In this document: positions 1 to 6,061 of the stretch, in pieces
Layout: every line of letters starts with the position of its first letter
Numbering within the stretch: the first letter of the stretch is position 1
Assembly (NCBI GenBank): GCA_030043285.1
Contig: JASHXZ010000211.1
Span: 1 to 8,129, forward strand
From: Xanthobacteraceae bacterium
GTDB lineage: Bacteria; Pseudomonadota; Alphaproteobacteria; Rhizobiales; Xanthobacteraceae
Length of the DNA stretch: 8,129 nucleotides
Direction: 5' to 3'
Notes under the pieces: model-generated
The model's input: only the letters and a program-made list of their open reading frames with translations
The model's database searches: none
Told to the model about the DNA's origin: nothing
Program-made: the position numbers and the translations under genes

Positions 1-452
1 TTGACAAAAGCGACAAACAAGTCGCCCAGGATCAGGGTGCGATTGCGGCACTTCAAAGGCAGGTCGCTGACCTAAATAACGACCTAAGCCAATATGCGAA
101 AGCCGAAGAAGCTCGGAAACGCGCGGCGCATACAAAGCAAGCCTCACCTCAAAAGGACCCGATCAATGCGACTGTGCAAGCTATGGATAGCTATGGAATC
201 CCAACAAACGGAGCGGTTTCATTTCTCAACGGTCACTACACAATTAAGGGTTATTATGACATCGTCAAAAAGTCGTGCACGATTGTTCTCACTGACACCA
301 CATTGGACGCTGGTGATGACGACGCACAGCAATCCATTGCGATTGTGGAGGGGCAAGCCGGCATTTTCACTATCGATGGCCGACATGTAAAAATCATATT
401 CCTTGGCGAAGGCGACCGACGCTGCAATATCACTGCTACTCTCATGCCTTAA
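1..452 (+). CDS. C-terminal part of an unrecognised coiled-coil protein (5' end outside window)
   Basis: The reading frame is open from base 3 (first full codon) to the TAA at 450-452, giving at least 149 residues. No start codon with a ribosome site is visible; the first in-frame ATG (174) has no Shine-Dalgarno, so the gene most likely begins left of the window. Residues 1-45 of the visible part are rich in Q, A, K, D and E with regular hydrophobic spacing (AALQRQVADLNNDL), as in a coiled coil. About residues 57-149 form a compact, beta-looking domain with two cysteines (visible residues 92 and 141, in KKSCTIVL and DRRCNITA) that could form a disulfide if the protein is exported. The family is not recognised and no function is proposed. 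GC content is near 50%, well below the genes to the right, which suggests different ancestry or a weakly expressed accessory gene. Confidence 0.6.
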   Translation, partial: DKSDKQVAQDQGAIAALQRQVADLNNDLSQYAKAEEARKRAAHTKQASPQKDPINATVQAMDSYGIPTNGAVSFLNGHYTIKGYYDIVKKSCTIVLTDTTLDAGDDDAQQSIAIVEGQAGIFTIDGRHVKIIFLGEGDRRCNITATLMP

Positions 453-522
453 TTTCTGAAGCAAGAATAGCCCGGATTGCGGGTTGCGCGATCTGGACTA
501 TCAGCTGAATGGCAACAAATAG

Positions 523-553
523 CGATGCGCGGTAGGCGGGGCAATACGCATCG
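523..553 (-). terminator. Possible weak terminator hairpin downstream of the flavin oxidase gene
   Basis: CGATGCG (523-529) and CGCATCG (547-553) form a perfect 7-bp inverted repeat with a 17-base loop, about 50 bases past the oxidase stop codon on the minus strand. No clear T-run follows, and the loop is long, so this is only a candidate. The rest of the gap 453-602 holds a 4-bp CCCG/CGGG hairpin (471-483) and nothing else I can support. Confidence 0.25.
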
Positions 554-602
554 TTCTGCGCCACCGTCCAAATTTGAATGGCAAACGTCCCCTCAGGTAT
601 CC

Positions 603-2267
603 CTAAATCTTCAGCGGGATCGACTGCGCGTTCTGAAAATAGTTCAGCGGGTCCCATTGCTGCTTGGCGCGGACCAGGCGCGGCAGGTTGCCGCCGTAAT
701 AGAGCCGCAGCGCCGTCTGCAGGCCGTAGGCGTTGAGCGCGGTGTCGCAATAATTGATGTAGCAGCCGTCGACGTTATTGGTCGGATCCTTGACCGGATC
801 CGGAATGCCGCCGGAGGCAGCGTAGACCTCGCGATAGAAATCGTTGATCCAGCCGATATAGACGTCGCCGTCGGGACCGTTGCCGCTCAGCGGGTCCTGC
901 CAATAAGTCTGGTACTGCAGCTTGTAGATCGAGCTGCGCTGCCAGACCGCGGTGGCCTCGGGCGCCACAGTGTTGATCTTGCCGCCGTAGCTGTCGACCT
1001 GAAGCAGCGATTGCGACATGTCGATGGCATCGCTGGGCGGCGTCCAGGTCAGATATTTGTAGATCGTCTTGATCTGGCCATCCGGAAAGTCCTTGCGCAT
1101 ATAGGCCGACTTGTATTTGCCCTTCTGGTTCGGGCCCGAGCCGTCGAGCGTCTGCACCGCCTCGATCCAGCGCAAATTCTGGTACGACTTCGGCGTGGCG
1201 ACAAACACCGGATGGCCGACGATCGGTCCGGCCGGCGGCGTGGCGTCCTTGTCGAGGCCGAATTTGGCAAGCGCGCGCTGCAAGTCGGCACGCAGCGTGC
1301 GGTCCTCGGTCGGAGCGTCGTAGGTCATCTGCGCAACCAGCGACACCTTGCCGGCCTGCTTATGGGTAAGCTTGAGCAGGCCAAAGAAGCTCGGCGGCAT
1401 GGTGCGCGTCAGATACTGGAAAAACGCGATGATCTGCCCGAGGTAGCCGGCGCCGTTCTGGATGATGGTGTCCCACGACCAGCTCCAGGTCGCGATCTCG
1501 GCGTATTGCGGCGCCACCGGCAGCGCGGCGAATTCGTAGCGCGTGATGATGCCGAAATTGCCGCCGCCGCCGCCGGTGTGCGCCCAGAACAGATCCTGGT
1601 CGGGCCCGCCCGGGCTGGTCTTGCCGACCTGACTGAAGACGGTGCTGCCGCTGCGGTTGACGCTGACCACATGAACGCCGCTCAGCCAATCGACGGTCAG
1701 GCCGAACTGGCGCGACAGCAGACCATAACCGCCGCCGCAGATGTGGCCGCCGAGGCCGACCGAATAGCAGGAGCCGGCCGGCAGCGTGCGGCCGAAGCGC
1801 CAATAAAGCTGGCGGTACATGTCCCAGTTGGTGCCGCCGCTCTGCGCGAAGAAAACGTTGCGCTGCCCATCGAAACCGCAATCGTTGAGCAGGCTGATAT
1901 CGATCAGCGCCAGCGTGTCGGCGCTGAAGACGAAATCCTCGTAGCAATGGCCGCCGCCGCGCACGCGGATTTTTCCCGGCCCGAACGGCAGCGCCTGCGT
2001 CAACGCCTGCTGCGCCCCCGCTTCCGTCAGCGGCACGAAGATCTTGGCGCAGTTCGGTGCGGTCCAGCGCCGGTTGAAGCCTTGGGTGAGGCCGACGAAT
2101 TGCGCGCTGTTGGGTTCGAGCACCAGAAGATCGGTGCCGGCGCCGCCGCCGGCAGCCTCGACAAGCTGTTCCTTCGCTTGCGCAAACGGCTTGCCGGTCG
2201 CGGCAAGCAGGCCCGCGATCGAGCCCGCAATGGCACGCCGTCGCGTCAGATAAGGCGATGAGCGCAT
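603..2267 (-). CDS. Tat-exported FAD-dependent oxidoreductase, berberine bridge enzyme (BBE)-like
   Basis: This 554-residue flavoenzyme probably oxidises a sugar, alcohol or phenolic/alkaloid-type substrate with O2 outside the cytoplasm; the substrate cannot be read from sequence. The N-terminus has a twin-arginine signal (TRRRAIAG followed by a hydrophobic, Ala-rich stretch to about residue 30). The FAD-binding domain (PCMH/FAD_binding_4 type, about 70-250) shows RVRGGGHCYED, with His107 as predicted 8-alpha-histidyl anchor. It also shows GSCYSVGLGGHICGGGYG, with Cys167 as predicted 6-S-cysteinyl anchor, and DLFWAHTGGGGGNFG. The 60-residue His-Cys spacing matches bicovalent bacterial and fungal family members. 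The C-terminal BBE domain has YINYCD (503-508; Tyr506 is a candidate catalytic base), YYGGNLPRL and a WDPLNYFQNAQSIP end. Length is normal for the family plus a signal. The ATG at 2267 is chosen because it places the RR motif correctly; the Shine-Dalgarno is poor. The gene is divergent from the secreted paralog pair. Confidence 0.9.
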   Translation of the reverse strand: MRSSPYLTRRRAIAGSIAGLLAATGKPFAQAKEQLVEAAGGGAGTDLLVLEPNSAQFVGLTQGFNRRWTAPNCAKIFVPLTEAGAQQALTQALPFGPGKIRVRGGGHCYEDFVFSADTLALIDISLLNDCGFDGQRNVFFAQSGGTNWDMYRQLYWRFGRTLPAGSCYSVGLGGHICGGGYGLLSRQFGLTVDWLSGVHVVSVNRSGSTVFSQVGKTSPGGPDQDLFWAHTGGGGGNFGIITRYEFAALPVAPQYAEIATWSWSWDTIIQNGAGYLGQIIAFFQYLTRTMPPSFFGLLKLTHKQAGKVSLVAQMTYDAPTEDRTLRADLQRALAKFGLDKDATPPAGPIVGHPVFVATPKSYQNLRWIEAVQTLDGSGPNQKGKYKSAYMRKDFPDGQIKTIYKYLTWTPPSDAIDMSQSLLQVDSYGGKINTVAPEATAVWQRSSIYKLQYQTYWQDPLSGNGPDGDVYIGWINDFYREVYAASGGIPDPVKDPTNNVDGCYINYCDTALNAYGLQTALRLYYGGNLPRLVRAKQQWDPLNYFQNAQSIPLKI

Positions 2268-2328
2268 CGGATTGAGTTTGCCGTGCCGGCGAATTGTTGC
2301 CGAGCCGATTCGCGACCTTAAACCAAAA

Positions 2329-2344
2329 ATTGTGAAGCCACAAT
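2329..2344. promoter_or_regulatory. Inverted repeat, candidate operator upstream of the flavin oxidase gene
   Basis: ATTGTG (2329-2334) and CACAAT (2339-2344) are perfect inverted arms around a 4-base centre. They lie about 60 bases upstream of the oxidase start in the divergent region. A loose minus-strand promoter, TTGTGG (2343-2338) and TAAGGT (2320-2315) with 17-base spacing, would overlap it. This is the kind of place a dimeric repressor or activator would bind. Nothing identifies the protein, and the -10 match is weak. Confidence 0.35.
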
Positions 2345-2398
2345 GATTGCGTCACGGAGTGCGAACGCAACGGCGAACGCGCCGCTTCGCTCGCAGTG

Positions 2399-2450
2399 AA
2401 GATACGATACGATATCTTAACCGGAAATCATCTAAACAACCTGAAATCAT
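2399..2450 (+). promoter_or_regulatory. Conserved upstream control module of the first secreted paralog
   Basis: The module holds the inverted repeat AAGATA (2399-2404)/TATCTT (2413-2418) over a GATACGATACGATATC segment, then two direct repeats AAATCAT at 2425-2431 and 2444-2450. The AAATCAT pair is kept in the second copy (3409-3415 and 3427-3433). In both, the downstream repeat begins exactly 100 bases before the start codon. Direct repeats just upstream of a promoter suggest a regulator site; which regulator is unknown. Confidence 0.4.
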
Positions 2451-2471
2451 ATCGACTGAGACGCGCAACTC

Positions 2472-2500
2472 TTGCGGCACGGGTATCTTTTTGCTATACC
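2472..2500 (+). promoter_or_regulatory. Candidate sigma70-type promoter of the first secreted paralog, overlapped by a hairpin
   Basis: TTGCGG (2472-2477) and TATACC (2495-2500) are separated by 17 bases, giving an acceptable -35/-10 pair about 45 bases upstream of the ATG. The -10 lies in the right arm of a perfect 7-bp inverted repeat, CGGGTAT (2480-2486) and ATACCCG (2496-2502), followed by TTTT. A protein bound to this repeat would block the promoter. The second paralog has TCTACC in place of TATACC and lacks the hairpin. Confidence 0.45.
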
Positions 2501-2543
2501 CGTTTTAGTAGAATGCACTTCAAACCCGCAGGAGAAGACTTTT

Positions 2544-3248
2544 ATGCGCACCAACTCTCTGGCAACCGCCGTCGTTGCCGTAACTTTGCTCGGATCGGCC
2601 GCAACGACGGCGCTGGCCCAGACCCAACCAGAGGCCGACGGTCTTCGCAATCGCAGGTATTGCGAGATATTGCTTGGGTATGTTTACGCAGCCAGCATCA
2701 ATACGCCGGTCTTCAATACGATCGGATACAATTATTGCCCACAGGACAAGATGTCGTCCTTTAATCTGGACGAGCTGAAGAAGGAGAACGCCGCCGACGT
2801 GATTTTGCTCAACGGGCCACGCCATTGGGTGCTGGACGCGATCGACGGCCTGGATGTTTCCGGCTCGGGAGAGACGAAGAATTTCGGCGGCATCGAAATG
2901 ACCAAGGCCGGCCGCATCCAATTGCCGCTCAGCGCCCTGAAGGGGTTCACTCCGACTCCGTACACCACGAGCGAGGTTTCGCGAACGACGATTTCGACCT
3001 ACGACGCCCACAAGGCGGTGTTCGAGCTCACCGATCCCAGTGGCAACGTCTATATCATGCAAAGTTACTCGCAGCAGGTCGATCCCAACCTGAAAATGTC
3101 CGATCTGCCGTCGCTCGGCTCCCACCTCGAGCTGCCCGCCGGCTGGACCTATAAAACCGAAATCCTTCAAGCGAAATTGGAATTAGATTCCAACGGCCTG
3201 ACAACCGTCGTTCAGGACGAGCTGGACGATACGTATCAGAAGCGCTGA
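2544..3248 (+). CDS. Secreted protein of unknown function, paralog 1 of a tandem pair
   Basis: This is a 234-residue exported protein. Residues 1-25 form a Sec signal peptide (MRTNSLA, hydrophobic core, cleavage after ALA before Gln26). The mature protein has only two cysteines, Cys40 (RRYCEILLGYVYAA) and Cys65 (GYNYCPQD), likely one disulfide. Conserved blocks follow: NGPRHWVLDAIDG (90-102), NFGGIEMTK (113-121), DAHKAVFELTDPSGNVY (154-170), MQSYSQQVDP (172-181) and LPAGWTYKTEIL (197-208). The look is of a small globular beta-rich domain with no transmembrane segment after the signal. I have the impression of similar hypothetical proteins in other proteobacteria but can name no family or function. 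The ATG at 2544 is chosen over the in-frame ATG at 2472 because GGAGAA (2531-2536) lies 7 bases before it, it opens a clean signal peptide, and it matches the start of the paralog. The next gene (3527) is about 80% identical. Confidence 0.85.
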   Translation: MRTNSLATAVVAVTLLGSAATTALAQTQPEADGLRNRRYCEILLGYVYAASINTPVFNTIGYNYCPQDKMSSFNLDELKKENAADVILLNGPRHWVLDAIDGLDVSGSGETKNFGGIEMTKAGRIQLPLSALKGFTPTPYTTSEVSRTTISTYDAHKAVFELTDPSGNVYIMQSYSQQVDPNLKMSDLPSLGSHLELPAGWTYKTEILQAKLELDSNGLTTVVQDELDDTYQKR

Positions 3249-3323
3249 CCGCCGCGGTTTTGCGGACCTCGGCGAACAGTATCTCCGAGGAGGAAAGGTC
3301 CGGGCGCCATCAGCCAACGAACG

Positions 3324-3361
3324 GGCCGATCTCAATGCGCTTTCATCCATTGAGGTCGGCC
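3324..3361 (+). terminator. Strong hairpin between the two secreted paralogs
   Basis: Bases 3324-3337 and 3348-3361 form a 14-bp stem with one G-T wobble (GGCCGATCTCAATG against CATTGAGGTCGGCC) around a 10-base loop, about 75 bases after the stop of paralog 1. There is no T-run, so it may act as a Rho-assisted terminator, an RNA stabiliser, or both. A second short perfect hairpin follows (3369-3385). A weaker CCTCGG/CCGAGG repeat (3267-3290) sits nearer the stop. Confidence 0.5.
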
Positions 3362-3368
3362 GAGAGGC

Positions 3369-3385
3369 CGGCGCGGCTCGCGCCG
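3369..3385 (+). repeat. Short GC-rich hairpin before the second control module
   Basis: CGGCGCG (3369-3375) and CGCGCCG (3379-3385) form a perfect 7-bp stem with a 3-base loop. It follows the hairpin at 3324-3361 by 7 bases. Together the two would insulate paralog 2 from read-through. No T-run follows. Confidence 0.35.
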
Positions 3386-3386
3386 T

Positions 3387-3433
3387 GACGATACGGTACG
3401 TTAACGAAAAATCATCTAATCAACCGAAATCAT
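3387..3433 (+). promoter_or_regulatory. Conserved upstream control module of the second secreted paralog
   Basis: A GATACGGTACG segment followed by CGTTAACG, then AAATCAT at 3409-3415 and 3427-3433, parallels the module before paralog 1. The spacing from the second AAATCAT to the ATG is again 100 bases. The core promoter between this module and the gene has diverged. I see no convincing -35/-10 pair, only an AT-rich stretch (TATTTTAATGAT, 3469-3480) that may hold a -10, and a small CTACC/GGTAG repeat (3480-3495). Confidence 0.35.
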
Positions 3434-3526
3434 CCTGCCATAAATTCCGCAACCATGGCGATAAGCGTATTTTAATGATCTACCCGTAAAGGTAGAACGA
3501 GTTCAAACCCGCGGGGGAAAACGTTC

Positions 3527-4237
3527 ATGCGCACCAGCTCTCTGGCGACCGCCTTCGTTGCCGCAACTTTGCTCGGATCGGCCGTAACGACGGCGTCGGC
3601 ACAGACCGGATCGTCGGTCTCGGGCGATCTTCGGGATCGCAGGTACTGCGAGGTATTGCTCGGATATGTTTATGCAGCCCAGATAAATGCGCCGGTCTTC
3701 AACACGATCGGATTCAATTATTGCCCGCAGGACAAGTGGTCGTCCTTGGATTCGAACGCGCTGAAGACGGAGAACGCCGCCGACGTGATTTTCCTCAACG
3801 GGCCACGCCATTGGGTGATGGACGCGATCGACGGCCTGGACGTTTCCGGCTCGGGAGAGACCAAGAATTTCGGTGGCATCGAAATGACCAAGGTCGCCAC
3901 CACGCAGGTGCCGCTCGTGGCGCTCAAGGGCGGGCTCACGCCAACGCCGTATACCACCATGCAGGTTTCGCGGACGACGATTTGGATCTACGACGCCCAC
4001 AAGGCGGTGTTCGAACTCACCGATCCCAGCGGCAACGTCTATGTCATGCAAAGCTATTCGCAGCAGGTCGATCCCAATCTGAAAATGTCCGATCTGCCGT
4101 CGCTCGGCTCCCACCTCAAGCTGCCGGCCGGCTGGAGCTATAAAACCGAAATCCTCCAACAGAAATTGGAATTAAATTCCAACGGCCTGGCCACCATCAC
4201 GCACGACGACCTGCAAGATACCTACCAGAAGCGCTGA
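3527..4237 (+). CDS. Secreted protein of unknown function, paralog 2 of a tandem pair
   Basis: This 236-residue exported protein is homologous along its whole length to the gene at 2544-3248. The Sec signal peptide is residues 1-25 (MRTSSLA, cleavage after ASA). The two cysteines are conserved at 41 and 66. The blocks NGPRHWVMDAIDG, NFGGIEMTK, DAHKAVFELTDPSGNVY, MQSYSQQVDP and LPAGWSYKTEIL are kept almost unchanged. Changes cluster in the segment just after the signal (27-37), after the second cysteine (71-81, where Trp71 replaces Met) and at about 122-153 (a Trp-Ile replaces Ser-Thr). This suggests an unchanged core with altered surface or binding specificity. The start is supported by a purine-rich GGGGGAAA (3513-3520) 6 bases upstream. 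Function is unknown; the protein may have the same role with a different ligand or be a dosage copy. Confidence 0.85.
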   Translation: MRTSSLATAFVAATLLGSAVTTASAQTGSSVSGDLRDRRYCEVLLGYVYAAQINAPVFNTIGFNYCPQDKWSSLDSNALKTENAADVIFLNGPRHWVMDAIDGLDVSGSGETKNFGGIEMTKVATTQVPLVALKGGLTPTPYTTMQVSRTTIWIYDAHKAVFELTDPSGNVYVMQSYSQQVDPNLKMSDLPSLGSHLKLPAGWSYKTEILQQKLELNSNGLATITHDDLQDTYQKR

Positions 4238-4275
4238 GGGCAGGGCGGTTTCGGCGGCTTAGTTCGGTGACTTGG

Positions 4276-4304
4276 GCGAACAGGATCTCCCTCTTCCTGT
4301 TCGC
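4276..4304 (+). terminator. Hairpin terminator candidate after the second paralog
   Basis: GCGAACAGGA (4276-4285) and TCCTGTTCGC (4295-4304) form a perfect 10-bp stem with a 9-base loop, 38 bases past the stop codon. It is built on the downstream block that is duplicated after paralog 1, where the matching right arm is absent. No T-run follows, so termination may need Rho. Confidence 0.5.
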
Positions 4305-4355
4305 TCCGATCCCGTGCGTGAGCGATCAGGAATCCCGATCCGGTCGCAATTGCAA

Positions 4356-4406
4356 GCCCGCCATCTGTGCGGCGGCGGGCGCGTCTTAATCAGCCGCCAA
4401 GGCGGC
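4356..4406 (+). promoter_or_regulatory. Structured 5' leader before the 537-aa exported protein
   Basis: Two perfect hairpins lie just before the Shine-Dalgarno of the next gene: GCCCGCC (4356-4362)/GGCGGGC (4374-4380), and GCCGCC (4393-4398)/GGCGGC (4401-4406). The second ends only 4 bases before GGAG (4411-4414), so folding could affect ribosome access. The first might also end transcripts from upstream. I see no clear promoter in 4305-4355, and no riboswitch consensus. Confidence 0.3.
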
Positions 4407-4422
4407 AAGCGGAGAAGTCATC

Positions 4423-6036
4423 ATGCGAGCGCGGATCATCTCGATCCTTCTGGGTCTCCTGGCCGGCGTCGCCGTCACCGATGCCGGCCACGCCAGCGAC
4501 ATGCAGGCCTGGCAGGCCTGGATCGAAAAATTGGGTCACACCTACGAGGTCGATCGCGGAACGATCTTCGAGGTCGACAATGCGGCGTGCCAGCAGTTCA
4601 TAGCGGTTTTTGGCACCTGCTTCGGCAACAATGCCGCCGCGCCCTACCTCGTTCCGGTGCCGCCGATCGACGGCTCGGTTATCGATCCATACTACGCCAG
4701 CACCTTCACAATGCCGGGCCAGAGCGCGACGTCCGGCGAGGCCGGCTCGCCAAGCAACATGTTCTACCGCCTCGCCGCCGGCGATGCGCTGGTCGTGATC
4801 ATGTCGCCGCCGCCGCGGCTCGCCTATCTCGGCTATCAGAGCTACGTGTTCACGCGCTCGGCGAGCGACTATCCGGCGAGCGCAGCCGACGACGCGACGC
4901 TGTCGCCCGATCCCACTCGGTACGAGATTCTCGGCAGCGTCGGCAACGACATCAACGACGTGGTGGTGCAGAACAGAATCGGTTCGGATTCATTCTGGGG
5001 CGGCGACCCGATCGTGTACGTGACAACCTCCGACCCAAAGCTCGCCGATGCCATCGTGTCGGACGCGGCGGCGTCCGGGCTTGATGCCAAGCGCATCTTC
5101 GTCGAGCCGGTTGGCGCCAACGTCAAAACCGGCAAGACGTTTGCGGCCGACGACCGTATCACGCTGCTGCGCTACGCACTGCCGGAGAATGAGACGGCGT
5201 CGTCGCAATGGCTCGCCAATCTCAAATCGAACATGCAGGCGTACCGCGTCGCGTTGCCGCCGAGCCGGCTCGCGCCGCCGCAATATCCGACCCAGGCCTA
5301 CACGCCCAAGACCGGCAACAACGAAGCGAGCCTGAAGGCGCCGTTCGACGAATTGTCCGGGCTGCTGGCCGGCTGGCTGAAGCAGCACCAAAGTGCCGGT
5401 CCCACCAGAACCTGCGACGCTTCGCAGAGCGATCACGTCGATAAAAATCATGAGCCCTACGGCACGCTCGTCGGCAAAGACTGCATCGCCGACGGAAGGT
5501 CGTGCCTGGCCGACAACCAGGATACCGATGCCTACCGGACCGCTGTCATCGGTGCGCTGATGAGCGGCAACCTGGCGATCTTCACCGGCGTCAACCACGC
5601 CGTTACCGACAACGCGTCGTATCTGTCGCTGTCGGTCTACAACGGCCAGACCACCGCCGGCGTGGCGAGCGCATCGCAAACCAATCCTGCGGCCGTCGGG
5701 TTCGAGAGCGGCGACATGACCGGTTCTGCCGAAGCGGTCCTCAAAAGCCTCGGGCTCTATGATTCGGCGTCGCCCGCGCTGAAGGCGGCGCTGCCCAAGC
5801 TCTATGTCCAATTTTTCGCGCGAGAGTGTGGAGCTCAAGACCGCTGCGTCAAGATCGCGACCGCCGACGTGCCGCTCGCCGTCCCGATCGCGATCACACA
5901 ACGCGCCTATGTGCGGCCGGGATCGACCACCGGAGCCGACCCCGACATCATGCAGGGACCGCGCGCCATCTTTCAATCGCACACGACCCTGTGTCCGCTG
6001 CCGAAAACAAAAAAGCGAATGAGCCGCCGCCCGTAA
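4423..6036 (+). CDS. Large Sec-exported, cysteine-rich protein of unknown function
   Basis: This is a 537-residue exported protein. Residues 1-25 form a signal peptide (MRAR, hydrophobic ISILLGLLAGVAV, cleavage near HAS before Asp26); there is no later membrane segment. The mature part has eight cysteines (56, 66, 331, 354, 361, 469, 475, 524), an even number that suggests disulfides in the periplasm or outside. Segment 1 (about 50-290) includes AAGDALVVIMSPPPRLAYLGYQSYVFTR and a GDPIVYVTTSDPKLADAIV stretch that looks like an alpha/beta unit. Segment 2 (about 305-525) includes TGVNHAVTDNASYLSLSVYN, and ends in a basic tail. I recognise no named family or catalytic motif. Start: GGAG at 4411-4414 lies 8 bases before the ATG. 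It follows the two secreted paralogs on the same strand after 185 bases with hairpins, so shared export and neighbourhood hint at, but do not prove, a joint role. Confidence 0.8.
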   Translation: MRARIISILLGLLAGVAVTDAGHASDMQAWQAWIEKLGHTYEVDRGTIFEVDNAACQQFIAVFGTCFGNNAAAPYLVPVPPIDGSVIDPYYASTFTMPGQSATSGEAGSPSNMFYRLAAGDALVVIMSPPPRLAYLGYQSYVFTRSASDYPASAADDATLSPDPTRYEILGSVGNDINDVVVQNRIGSDSFWGGDPIVYVTTSDPKLADAIVSDAAASGLDAKRIFVEPVGANVKTGKTFAADDRITLLRYALPENETASSQWLANLKSNMQAYRVALPPSRLAPPQYPTQAYTPKTGNNEASLKAPFDELSGLLAGWLKQHQSAGPTRTCDASQSDHVDKNHEPYGTLVGKDCIADGRSCLADNQDTDAYRTAVIGALMSGNLAIFTGVNHAVTDNASYLSLSVYNGQTTAGVASASQTNPAAVGFESGDMTGSAEAVLKSLGLYDSASPALKAALPKLYVQFFARECGAQDRCVKIATADVPLAVPIAITQRAYVRPGSTTGADPDIMQGPRAIFQSHTTLCPLPKTKKRMSRRP

Positions 6037-6061
6037 GTGCTCGGCGAGCCGGTGCCTATGC

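Larger units (their letters stand above)
2389..3286. repeat. First copy of a tandem duplicated unit (upstream region, gene, downstream flank)
   Basis: This stretch is homologous over its length to 3376-4290. Both begin with GCTCGC followed by a GATACG-rich segment, share paired AAATCAT motifs, a conserved Shine-Dalgarno region (TTCAAACCCGC), the whole coding region, and a downstream GGCGAACAG-ATCTCC block (3271-3286 here). The start-to-start distance of the two genes is 983 bases. No target-site duplications or transposase accompany it, so it looks like a plain tandem gene duplication. The boundaries are judged by eye. Confidence 0.75.
3376..4290. repeat. Second copy of the tandem duplicated unit
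   Basis: This is homologous to 2389-3286, including the upstream segment, the gene and the downstream GGCGAACAG-ATCTCC block (4275-4290). Coding differences are clustered: some blocks of 40 or so codons carry only a few silent changes, while others (for example the residues around 70-80 and 122-150) are much more diverged. Two codon-sized insertions relative to copy 1 account for the 236 versus 234 residues. Confidence 0.75.

Noticed and set aside
442..750. Minus-strand frame of 102 codons across the end of the oxidase gene
   Set aside because: It overlaps the coding end of the oxidase in another frame, and the part in the gap has no recognisable features or start signal.
477..2261. Long + strand open frame (594 codons) antisense to the flavin oxidase gene
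   Set aside because: It mirrors the oxidase gene almost exactly, its Arg/Ala/Val-rich product shows no domain, and the opposite strand has unmistakable family motifs. GC-rich codons make such antisense frames common.
2472..2543. Upstream ATG extension of the first paralog (24 more codons)
   Set aside because: It would bury the signal peptide, has no ribosome site, overlaps the predicted promoter and hairpin, and has no counterpart in the second paralog.
2520..4159. Antisense open frames of 216 and 218 codons, one in each paralog, similar to each other
   Set aside because: They are similar because the sense genes are similar. Both contain the same translation of the reverse strand and have no ribosome site; preservation is explained by the sense strand.
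2389..4290. The repeated units as a CRISPR array or an insertion sequence
   Set aside because: Only two long units, each containing a full gene; no short spaced repeats, terminal inverted repeats, transposase or target duplication.
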